Assembly (NCBI GenBank): GCA_016931435.1
Contig: JAFGET010000070.1
Span: 1-5,022, forward strand
Direction of reading: 5' to 3'
DNA length: 5,022 nt
Source: Candidatus Omnitrophota bacterium
GTDB lineage: Bacteria; Omnitrophota; Gorgyraeia; Gygaellales; Profunditerraquicolaceae
The position numbers were made by a program, and so were the translations under genes. The notes beneath the pieces were generated by a model. It made no database searches and was not told the DNA's origin. It saw only the letters and a list, made by a program, of their open reading frames with translations. Numbering within the stretch: position 1 is the first letter of the stretch; every line of letters begins with the position of its first letter. Of this stretch, positions 1 to 5,022 are shown piece by piece.

Positions 1-2406
1 ATTATCCAGTTCTTTTCTCTGCGCTTCCGCCTGGCGGATCAAATCGCCGACCCCCTCCTGGTTCTCTCTATATTTTACTTGCGTCTGCTGAAGCTGGACG
101 GATTGTTTTTCTTTCTCTTCTTTTACCCGTTCGATTGATTGCTCTATATTTAAAATCTCATCGGTCAAGGCCTGCCGCTTACTCTCGTTTTCTTTTATCT
201 GTGCCTTTAAATTCAGTAGGCCTTCTTGGTCCTGCCGATAGGTATCTTCAAGTATTTTGAAAGTAGCTTCATCCGAAGCGATCCGCCTATTCAAAGCCTC
301 AAGCTCTGTCTTGGCCTGAGCTATGATCACTAAGGTCTCTTCTTTCAACGACGCATTGCGGCTTATGCTCTCCTGCTCTTTAGCGATTAAATCTTCTTTT
401 TCCTTTTGCCCCTGTTCTAATTCGCTAAGGCGTAAAGAAAGCTCCTTGACCTTGGCCTGTGCCAAAGAAATCTCGCTTGCTATATCTTCTAACTCTAGAT
501 CCACGATATCTTCTTCTTCCTTTATTTTTCCATAACGAACGCCTACGGTCTCCTGTTGCGCTTTTTTATTCACCAGGTTCATTTCTGTGGCGCGCTCCTC
601 TTCTATCTGGCCCCTAAGCCTGTCATTCAGTTCCTTAAGACGCATCTGATGCGCCTTTCTGCTATCTTCCAGTTCGCTTATTTTAAGCATGACCCGATTG
701 ATCTCAGAAACTACCTTATCGGTATTGAGCTCTATAGGCTTTGCTTCTCCTTCAAACTTGACTGCCTCTGCTTTGCCTGTTTTTTCTTCATCGCTAAGCT
801 CTATACGCCTATCTACTTTTATCACTAATCCGCTTAAGTCATGGCCCGGCGTTTTATCCAGATATATAAGCGCCTTCATAGACTCGCTGATGTCGGCATA
901 CCTGGACTTCAGCTTCTCTAAAAAATCTTTCTGTGATTCCAGGGTCAATTTTTCCTTTTCCAGCTCATCTAAGCGGGAATCTACATCTTTCAGGGAAGAA
1001 CTTTCATTATCGATCTCTATTTTTGAGGCGGCCATCTTAAGGTTCAATTCCTCCATGCATTTAGCTGCCTCTTCTACCTGCCTGTTGATAGATTCAAGTT
1101 CTGTTTCAACCACAGCTTTTTCTTCGTGTATCTTGGCTTTTTCGATATCCAGCCTTTTTTTGCGCGCAAGATACATCTGTTGGCGCGAATTTGCATCGGC
1201 GATATCGTTATTTGCGGAAGCGATCTGCGCGATAAGATCCATGATCTCTTTCTTTGTGCGCGTGATATTTTCCAGAGCCCTCTTGGTCAAAGAACCCAAG
1301 TCGTTAAGTTCTTCCTCCTTTTTCTTTAAAATAAGCGTTTTTTCATCTATCCCACGCTTGATGCCTTCATATTCTGCTTTAATATTATTTAATTTCTCTT
1401 CATCAAGCTTAAGCCTGTTATTGACCTGTTCAAGCTGGCCTTCCAGGTAAATCTTATTTTCTCCCAACTCCTTAATCTTTTCCTGATTAAAGGCAACGCG
1501 TTCACTGCCGCGCGATGCCTGATTATCCAGGTCCATGATCTCATTCTTGTGGCGCATGATATCATCTTCCAGGGCTGCTAGCTCTAATTTATGGGAATCC
1601 ATGCGCGCCTCTTGCTCCTGTACTAATTTCATAATCCGGGATTCCTCTGTTTGAAGCTCGCTTAACTGCAGGTTTATTTCTTCTTTTTCTTTTATAAGAT
1701 TATTCATCTGGAATAGGCTTAAAGAGACCTCCTTGGATTTTAACTCCTCAAATACCTCCTTATACCTGCGCGCCTTGTTTGCCTGCCTCTCCAGGGAACC
1801 GATCTGCCGTTTTACTTCTAAAATAATATCGTTTACGCGCAAAAGGTTCTGTTCTGTATCTTCAAGCTTACGCATCGCTTCCCTTTTTTGCGCCTTGTAT
1901 TTAGTGATGCCGGATGCCTCATCGAATATCAAACGCCTATCTTCCGGCCTTGAGCTTAATACCAGGTCGATTTTACCCTGCGCTACAAGAGAATAACTTT
2001 CCGCCCCGACACCCGTGCCCATCAAAAGGTCTAATATGTCTTTTAAGCGCACCTGGGTTTTATTCAAGAGATACTCGCTCTCTCCGGAACGGAATATCCT
2101 GCGGGTAATTATAACGTCAGGGGAGTCCACGGAGAAAAAACGTGCGCTGTTATCAAAGGTAAGGCTGACTTCAGCCATGCTTAAGGGGTCCTTATTATCG
2201 GTGCCGTTAAAAATAACATCCTGCATATCAGAACCACGCAAAGACTTGACTGATTGTTCCCCCAGCACCCAGCGGATAGCGTCAAAAATATTAGACTTAC
2301 CGCACCCGTTAGGCCCCACTATCGCGGTGACCCCGGGCTCAAAATTCAAGGTAGTCTTATTACAGAATGATTTAAAACCGACGAGTTCCATCTGTTTAAA
2401 ATACAT
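1..2406 (-). CDS. smc: Chromosome segregation ATPase SMC, N-terminal 802 residues (3' end outside window)
   Basis: SMC forms ATP-driven dimers that, with ScpA/ScpB, organise and segregate the chromosome. The frame is open from ATG 2406 to the window edge, exactly 802 codons. The start reads MYFKQMELVGFKSF, the usual SMC opening, and follows an AGGAGG ribosome site. Walker A is GPNGCGKS (residues 31-38), followed by the SMC-type WVLGEQ segment. The end of the N-terminal head shows QGKIDLVLSSRPEDRR (143-158) and FDEASGITKYK (161-171), matching the canonical QG..D.......PEERR and FEEAAGISKYK. A Glu/Lys/Leu-rich coiled coil runs from about 172 to 500. Residues about 503-565 break the coil, then a second coil runs to 802. 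The ABC signature and Walker B, near the C-terminus in this family, would lie beyond the window. The odd feature is the break: a normal SMC hinge is about 150-200 residues, and here only about 60 are present. The only cysteines noticed in the translation are C15, C35 and C450, so there is no Rad50-like zinc hook. The SMC identity is very secure. Confidence 0.96.
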   Translation of the reverse strand, partial: MYFKQMELVGFKSFCNKTTLNFEPGVTAIVGPNGCGKSNIFDAIRWVLGEQSVKSLRGSDMQDVIFNGTDNKDPLSMAEVSLTFDNSARFFSVDSPDVIITRRIFRSGESEYLLNKTQVRLKDILDLLMGTGVGAESYSLVAQGKIDLVLSSRPEDRRLIFDEASGITKYKAQKREAMRKLEDTEQNLLRVNDIILEVKRQIGSLERQANKARRYKEVFEELKSKEVSLSLFQMNNLIKEKEEINLQLSELQTEESRIMKLVQEQEARMDSHKLELAALEDDIMRHKNEIMDLDNQASRGSERVAFNQEKIKELGENKIYLEGQLEQVNNRLKLDEEKLNNIKAEYEGIKRGIDEKTLILKKKEEELNDLGSLTKRALENITRTKKEIMDLIAQIASANNDIADANSRQQMYLARKKRLDIEKAKIHEEKAVVETELESINRQVEEAAKCMEELNLKMAASKIEIDNESSSLKDVDSRLDELEKEKLTLESQKDFLEKLKSRYADISESMKALIYLDKTPGHDLSGLVIKVDRRIELSDEEKTGKAEAVKFEGEAKPIELNTDKVVSEINRVMLKISELEDSRKAHQMRLKELNDRLRGQIEEERATEMNLVNKKAQQETVGVRYGKIKEEEDIVDLELEDIASEISLAQAKVKELSLRLSELEQGQKEKEDLIAKEQESISRNASLKEETLVIIAQAKTELEALNRRIASDEATFKILEDTYRQDQEGLLNLKAQIKENESKRQALTDEILNIEQSIERVKEEKEKQSVQLQQTQVKYRENQEGVGDLIRQAEAQRKELDN
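712..900 (-). other. Non-coil insert of SMC at the hinge position (residues about 503-565), much shorter than a normal hinge
   Basis: This part of the SMC reading frame separates the two coiled-coil arms. It begins with YADISESMKALIYLDKTPG (503-521), which loosely resembles the lead-in to a normal hinge (a Y followed by a VKxLL-like segment). It continues with HDLSGLVIKVDRRIEL (522-537), which could be a beta strand like the start of a hinge, and then an acidic and lysine-rich stretch with AEAVKFEGEAKPIEL (546-560). Coiled coil resumes at about 563 (DKVVSEINRVMLKISELE). The conserved core of SMC hinges, with the Y..AIE.ALG segment and the glycine-rich dimer interface, is not seen. That a minimal hinge or direct arm junction exists here is inferred from the translation alone. 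Confidence 0.6.
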
Positions 2407-2413
2407 CGCATAT

Positions 2414-2419
2414 CCTCCT
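2414..2419 (-). promoter_or_regulatory. Shine-Dalgarno of smc (AGGAGG)
   Basis: On the minus strand AGGAGG is followed by seven bases and then ATG at 2406. The upstream gene's TGA (2421-2423) ends just before it, so the ribosome site occupies the 14-bp gap between the two genes. It fixes the smc start; a second ATG at 2411-2409 lies out of frame. Confidence 0.85.
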
Positions 2420-2420
2420 G

Positions 2421-2603
2421 TCAACTATTAAGTTGCGATTGCCTCTCAAGCCATTCGTCTATCTTATCTTTTTTAAAACGCCATTGCCCGACTAACTTTA
2501 AAGCGGGGATCTTGTTGCCTTTTAACCATTCGTAGATAGTCCGGCGGCTCACTTTTAAATAAGTCGCCAGGTCATCGATAGTCATCAAGCCGCTGTTGAT
2601 CAT
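2421..2603 (-). CDS. Small helix-turn-helix DNA-binding protein, excisionase/MerR-type (HTH_17-like)
   Basis: This 60-residue protein is a single winged helix-turn-helix domain of the excisionase/BldC-like group. MTIDDLATYLKVSRRTIYEWLKGN (residues 7-30) contains the first helix, the turn and the recognition helix. KIPALKLVGQWRFKKDKIDEWL (31-52) is the wing followed by the closing helix, with the characteristic P-x-x-K-x-G-xx-W/R-F/I-xx-xx-I-xx-W-L pattern. Proteins of this size act as DNA-binding adaptors or small transcription factors; this one has no recombinase or phage gene beside it. It lies 14 bp upstream of smc and shares the strong promoter at 2628-2656. The gene could start at ATG 2603 or at M7 (ATG 2585); neither has a strong Shine-Dalgarno, and GGGA about eight bases upstream favours 2603. 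The target DNA is unknown. A tandem 10-mer upstream of its own promoter is an obvious candidate. Confidence 0.88.
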   Translation of the reverse strand: MINSGLMTIDDLATYLKVSRRTIYEWLKGNKIPALKLVGQWRFKKDKIDEWLERQSQLNS

Positions 2604-2627
2604 AGTTTTTCCCGCTTAGGAGTTCTT

Positions 2628-2656
2628 ATTATAAATAAATAGATAAATCTTGTCAA
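2628..2656 (-). promoter_or_regulatory. Full-consensus sigma70 promoter for the HTH-smc operon
   Basis: On the minus strand, TTGACA (2656-2651) and TATAAT (2633-2628) are separated by exactly 17 bases, so both hexamers and the spacing match the housekeeping consensus. Transcription should start near 2621, giving a leader of roughly 18 bases before ATG 2603. No other gene reads away from this point, so the promoter serves the HTH gene and smc. Confidence 0.88.
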
Positions 2657-2664
2657 GGAAAATA

Positions 2665-2684
2665 TTAACATTCTTTAACATTCT
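2665..2684. repeat. Perfect tandem repeat of a 10-mer just upstream of the HTH-smc promoter
   Basis: TTAACATTCT occurs twice head to tail with no gap (2665-2674 and 2675-2684); on the coding strand each unit reads AGAATGTTAA. The pair ends eight bases upstream of the -35 hexamer, at about -44 to -63 from the predicted start. The 10-base period is close to one helical turn, so two identical protein contacts would lie on the same DNA face. It may be an operator or activator site; its AT-richness also allows an UP-element role. Function is inferred from position only. Confidence 0.6.
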
Positions 2685-2844
2685 ATGCTATAAAGAAACA
2701 ATAAAGTACATATTAATTCTAAAGTTGTTGATAATATGCAAAAACTATCAAAAAATTTTATCACTTAACTATTTGATTTATAACAAGATAGGCATGAAAG
2801 GGGAAAAATAAAGAGTGTTTTGGGAAGAAAAAGCTATGGATAAG

Positions 2845-3186
2845 CTAGCTGCTGCGGCCTTCTTCTGTTTCGGTTAGTTTAAGTACTTGTGATATCCTGA
2901 TAAAATCCACTTTTTCAAACTGGATCCCTAATTTACATAGCTCAGGTTCGGACATGCTTGACCATACTACCTTTCCGCTTAAGTGCACGGGTTCTTTTTC
3001 TCTATCAGAAGAAAACCAGATATCTAAATGGCTTTCGGGATTTATCTGCTCCCTGGTAATGATCATGCCACCGCCGCTGGCGCTTAAGTCTACCATCCTG
3101 CCTGTCCCTTCTTTATTGTTTTTTAGATCGATGAATTTCACCGGCAAGTCAATAGTGAATCTCTCAAACATCCTACGGTCTTCCAT
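2845..3186 (-). CDS. Single-domain PilZ protein, probable c-di-GMP receptor
   Basis: PilZ domains bind cyclic di-GMP and alter motility, surface polymer or other outputs through a partner. From ATG 3186 the protein has 113 residues. Both ligand motifs are present: R4-R5-x3-R9 in MEDRRMFERF, and D33-x-S35-x-x-G38 in DLSASGGG. The remainder (IDIWF-like strand, LSGKVVWSS, CKLGIQFEKVD) fits the PilZ beta barrel and closing helix. The domain fills the chain, and no membrane segment, signal peptide or output domain is seen. I chose 3186 because AGGAGT lies at 3191-3196 and relatives commonly begin M-[ED]-x-R-R. An upstream in-frame ATG at 3213 (122 residues), with AAAGGA nine bases before it, is the alternative. 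The gene has its own promoter at 3260-3287 and is monocistronic or nearly so. Family assignment is secure; the output pathway is unknown. Confidence 0.9.
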   Translation of the reverse strand: MEDRRMFERFTIDLPVKFIDLKNNKEGTGRMVDLSASGGGMIITREQINPESHLDIWFSSDREKEPVHLSGKVVWSSMSEPELCKLGIQFEKVDFIRISQVLKLTETEEGRSS

Positions 3187-3190
3187 GCCG

Positions 3191-3196
3191 ACTCCT
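3191..3196 (-). promoter_or_regulatory. Shine-Dalgarno deciding the PilZ gene start (AGGAGT)
   Basis: On the minus strand AGGAGT precedes the ATG at 3186, with five bases between GGAG and the start codon. The competing ATG at 3213 has only AAAGGA at nine bases. This favours the shorter product beginning MEDRRMFERF, but does not exclude the longer one. Confidence 0.6.
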
Positions 3197-3259
3197 TTTT
3201 TGAATTCTCTCATCTTGCTAAATCCTTTTTTTTAATGAGGCTTACTCACTACGATTTTC

Positions 3260-3287
3260 ATTGTAACTTAAAAAAAAGAAATGTCAA
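3260..3287 (-). promoter_or_regulatory. Sigma70-type promoter for the PilZ gene
   Basis: On the minus strand TTGACA (3287-3282) and TACAAT (3265-3260) are 16 bases apart: a perfect -35 and a five-of-six -10. The predicted transcription start is near 3253, giving a leader of about 40 bases to ATG 3213 or about 67 to ATG 3186. The -35 box lies only 19 bases beyond the etfA stop codon, and no good terminator separates them, so some read-through from etfBA is possible. Confidence 0.78.
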
Positions 3288-3306
3288 TAGATTCGCAAAA
3301 ACTATT

Positions 3307-4530
3307 TTATTTTTTTAGGACCTCTTTGAATTTCTTAGTCAAAATAGGCACTACCTGGAACAGGTCTCCTACGACGCCGTATGTAGCGACTTTAAAGATA
3401 GGGGCTTCGGGATCCTTATTGATAGCTAAGATGATCTTAGAAGACTGCATCCCCACTAAATGCTGGATCTGTCCGGAAATCCCGCACGCAATATAGATCT
3501 TAGGCGCCACTGTCCTGCCGGTCTGGCCGACTTGATGGGAATAAGGCATCCAACCCGCATCCACCGCCGCCCTTGATGACCCTACAGCCGCTCCCAATAC
3601 GTGCGCCAGCTCATCCAAGATTTTAAAATTTTCCGCCCCGCCCATGCCTCTTCCACCCGAAACAATGATATCTGCCTCAGCCAAATTGACCAATGTCTCT
3701 ATCTCCTCAACGATATCCAGAAGTTTCGTGCGGGAATTATACAGTTCTAAAGGAAAGCTTTCGCGGACGATCTTGCCCTTACGTTTCTTATTCGGCTCCA
3801 TAGGCTGCATGACTTTATGCCTGACAGTAGCCATCTGCGGGCGATAATTAGGAGAAATTATCGTAGCCATGATATTACCGCCGAAAGCCGGGCGAGTCTG
3901 AAGGAGTATTTTTTTATCAAGGTCTACGTCTAATCCCGTGCAGTCAGCGGTAAGGCCGGCTTTTATATTGATGGCAACGCGCGAAATAAGCGAACGGCCG
4001 ATGGCGGTCGCTCCGCAAAGGACTATTTCCGGTTTATATTTTTTTATTAATTCGACTAAGATATTAGTGTAAGGTTCATCCTGAAAATTAGCTAATTCCG
4101 GAGCTTCTACCAAATAAATATTATCCGCCCCGCGCCAGATAAGCTCATCCAATTGGTCATCCATAGCATTGCCGATCAAGACACCGCTTACCTCTACACC
4201 TAGAACCTTAGCTAACTCCTGGGCTTTACCGAGAAGCTCGTAAGAAACAGACTGGACTTTTCCGTTCTTCTGTTCGATAAACACCCACACCCCTTTGTAT
4301 CCTTTGATATCGCCGGCGGCGCGCTGCGCCGTATCTTTCTCAAGCAGGATCGCTTTAAACTTACAGGCATCAACGCATGCTCCGCAAAGATTACATTTAT
4401 CAAAATCAATGACCGCCTTCCTGCCGGCAGGCAGGCCTTCTTTATCCATAATACGTATGGCATCAAAAGGGCAGGCCTTAAGACACAATGCGCAACCCGT
4501 GCATTTTTCAACGATGATCTGAATAGGCAT
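3307..4530 (-). CDS. etfA: Electron transfer flavoprotein alpha subunit with N-terminal 2[4Fe-4S] ferredoxin domain
   Basis: EtfA with EtfB forms the soluble FAD heterodimer that carries electrons between flavin dehydrogenases and other carriers. This version has 407 residues, against roughly 310-340 for the plain subunit. The extra N-terminus has two cluster motifs: C10-x2-C13-x2-C16-x3-C20-P and C46-x2-C49-x2-C52-x3-C56. The ETF alpha N-terminal domain follows from about residue 75. The FAD-binding domain shows SGGRGMGG (291-298), GSSRAAVDAGW (317-327), HQVGQTGRTV (332-341) and the family signature YIACGISGQIQH (346-357) with LAIN (368-371). ATG 4530 overlaps the etfB TGA by one base (TGATG), with GAGG at 4538-4541 as ribosome site; a TTG one codon upstream is less likely. 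Ferredoxin-fused EtfA is known from caffeyl-CoA reductase and bifurcating lactate dehydrogenase systems. The partner dehydrogenase is not in the window. A palindrome adds LPAGR between the two clusters. Confidence 0.96.
   Translation of the reverse strand: MPIQIIVEKCTGCALCLKACPFDAIRIMDKEGLPAGRKAVIDFDKCNLCGACVDACKFKAILLEKDTAQRAAGDIKGYKGVWVFIEQKNGKVQSVSYELLGKAQELAKVLGVEVSGVLIGNAMDDQLDELIWRGADNIYLVEAPELANFQDEPYTNILVELIKKYKPEIVLCGATAIGRSLISRVAINIKAGLTADCTGLDVDLDKKILLQTRPAFGGNIMATIISPNYRPQMATVRHKVMQPMEPNKKRKGKIVRESFPLELYNSRTKLLDIVEEIETLVNLAEADIIVSGGRGMGGAENFKILDELAHVLGAAVGSSRAAVDAGWMPYSHQVGQTGRTVAPKIYIACGISGQIQHLVGMQSSKIILAINKDPEAPIFKVATYGVVGDLFQVVPILTKKFKEVLKK
4415..4436. repeat. Near-perfect palindrome inside etfA encoding LPAGR
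   Basis: A perfect 12-base palindrome, CCTGCCGGCAGG (4420-4431), extends after one mismatched pair by four more matched bases on each side. It lies in frame in etfA and gives GLPAGR (residues 32-37) in the link between the two [4Fe-4S] motifs. It is markedly more GC-rich than its surroundings. Similar intragenic CCTGCCGGCAGG elements encoding LPAGR-like peptides are, to my recollection, dispersed in some candidate-phylum genomes. I see no second copy in this window, so repeat status cannot be shown here. Confidence 0.5.
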
Positions 4531-5022
4531 CAATGCACCTCGTCCTTTAATAAACCTACCAGTTTCTCTGCTATTTCCGCGGTCTCGCCTGCAAGCATCT
4601 GTCCGCCGATGCGCTGAGGAGGAGTAAAGATCTTCACTACCTGAGTGGGTGAACCAGATAGGCCTATCTGTTGAGGGTCCAGATCCAGTTCTTTCTGTGT
4701 AAAAAGAACGACCTTCGCCTGTTTTGCGCGCATCATACCTTTTAAAGAAGGTATTCTGGGCTCATTTATTTCTTTGACTACGGTCAAAAGTACAGGAAGC
4801 GGCGTTTCTATGATCTCGTAGCCTTCTTCCATCATCCGCTCAACGCGCATGCTTTTCTCGTTAACCTCTTCTATTTTTTTGACATATGTAACCTGGGGGA
4901 TGTTCAAATGCGTGGAGATGCCCGGACCGACCTGCGCGGTATCTCCGTCTGAAGCCTGCTTACCGCAAATGATCACATCAAAACTTCCTGTTTTCTTGAT
5001 CGCTGCGGCTAAGGTATAACTG
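4530..5022 (-). CDS. etfB: Electron transfer flavoprotein beta subunit, C-terminal 163 residues (5' end outside window)
   Basis: This is the partner of the downstream EtfA. The frame is open from the window edge to TGA 4532-4530; a full ETF beta has about 260 residues, so about 95 N-terminal residues are missing. The visible part starts SYTLAAAIKKTGSFDVIICG, continues with GKQASDGDTAQVGPG, the nucleotide-binding loop, then VERMMEEGYEIIETPLPVLLTV, which is the family's beta-subunit signature. It ends with the usual GLSGSPTQVVKIFTPP tail region. The codon at 4976-4974 is GTG, but it sits inside this conserved stretch (the V of FDVIICGK) and is not a start. The DGDTAQVGP form of the loop is the one I associate with bifurcating ETFs, where it holds a second FAD, rather than the DDDCNQTG-type loop of mitochondrial ETF, which binds AMP. 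The gene is translationally coupled to etfA. Confidence 0.96.
   Translation of the reverse strand, partial: SYTLAAAIKKTGSFDVIICGKQASDGDTAQVGPGISTHLNIPQVTYVKKIEEVNEKSMRVERMMEEGYEIIETPLPVLLTVVKEINEPRIPSLKGMMRAKQAKVVLFTQKELDLDPQQIGLSGSPTQVVKIFTPPQRIGGQMLAGETAEIAEKLVGLLKDEVH

Larger units (their letters stand above)
2604..2844. other. AT-rich intergenic region between the PilZ gene and the HTH-smc operon
   Basis: This is the longest gene-free stretch in the window (241 bp), and no credible ORF was found in it. It holds the consensus promoter (2628-2656), the tandem 10-mer (2665-2684) and a loose inverted repeat, TTGATA with 12 bases then TATCAA (2728-2751). The part next to the PilZ stop codon has only short stems (four base pairs, around 2831-2851) and no clear intrinsic terminator. 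Confidence 0.7.

Noticed and set aside
712..900. Reading the SMC-like protein as Rad50/SbcC with a zinc hook
   Set aside because: There is no CxxC at the coil apex, and the N-terminal motifs (GFKSF, WVLGEQ, FDEASGITKYK) are those of SMC.
689..1450. Plus-strand open frame of 253 codons, rich in Ser, Leu and Phe
   Set aside because: It is the antisense shadow of the SMC coiled coil (Glu/Lys codons read backwards give Ser/Phe/Leu). It has no recognisable domain and lies wholly inside a certain gene.
2015..2431. Plus-strand open frame of 138 codons
   Set aside because: It lies opposite the conserved SMC N-terminal head, including Walker A, and its translation resembles no family.
2831..2851. 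Possible terminator hairpin after the PilZ gene
   Set aside because: Only four base pairs of AGCT/AGCT-type stem can form, and although a short T run follows, the stem is too weak to call.
3286..3306. Inverted repeat AATAG/CTATT just after the etfA stop codon as a terminator
   Set aside because: The stem is five mostly A-T pairs with an 11-base loop and no following T tract in the right place; it also overlaps the PilZ promoter.
4531..4533. TTG as start codon of etfA
   Set aside because: An ATG follows at once (4530-4528), with a properly spaced GAGG; the TTG adds only one residue and is the weaker codon.
4530..4976. etfB starting at the GTG at 4976
   Set aside because: The frame stays open to the window edge and the upstream residues (SYTLAAAIKKTGSFD) are conserved ETF beta sequence, so the GTG is an internal valine.

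Overview
The window reads almost entirely on the minus strand and looks like bacterial chromosome from an anaerobe of moderate to low GC, using the standard code. No phylogenetic marker is present. Three things together (a ferredoxin-fused electron-transfer flavoprotein, an SMC of unusual build, and an in-frame CCTGCCGGCAGG palindrome encoding LPAGR) are compatible with an uncultivated lineage such as Omnitrophota (OP3). That assignment is a guess from general impression, not something the sequence proves.

Layout, in the direction of transcription from high to low coordinates. (1) 5022-4530: the C-terminal part of an ETF beta subunit gene, cut by the window edge. (2) 4530-3307: an ETF alpha subunit with an extra N-terminal two-[4Fe-4S] ferredoxin domain, translationally coupled to etfB by a TGATG stop/start overlap. 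(3) 3287-3260: a good sigma70-type promoter, followed by a small PilZ-domain (c-di-GMP receptor type) gene at 3186-2845. (4) 2844-2604: a 241-bp AT-rich intergenic region holding a full-consensus sigma70 promoter (TTGACA, 17 bp, TATAAT) and, just upstream of it, a perfect tandem repeat of a 10-mer. (5) 2603-2421: a 60-residue excisionase/MerR-type helix-turn-helix protein. (6) 2406-1: the first 802 residues of an SMC chromosome-segregation ATPase, 14 bp downstream of the HTH gene and evidently in the same operon; its C-terminal half lies outside the window.

Functionally there are three units. The EtfBA pair moves electrons from flavin dehydrogenases. The visible beta-subunit motif DGDTAQVGP and the ferredoxin fusion both point to an electron-bifurcating or confurcating ETF. 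The PilZ protein would couple c-di-GMP to some unknown output. The HTH-smc operon belongs to chromosome maintenance.

The most unusual observation is in SMC. Where the globular hinge (normally about 150-200 residues) should sit between the two coiled-coil arms, there are only about 50-60 residues, in an intact reading frame and without a zinc-hook CxxC. This suggests a minimal or replaced dimerisation hinge. No RNA genes, CRISPR arrays, insertion sequences or convincing intrinsic terminators were found. There is no gene-free stretch longer than 300 bp.
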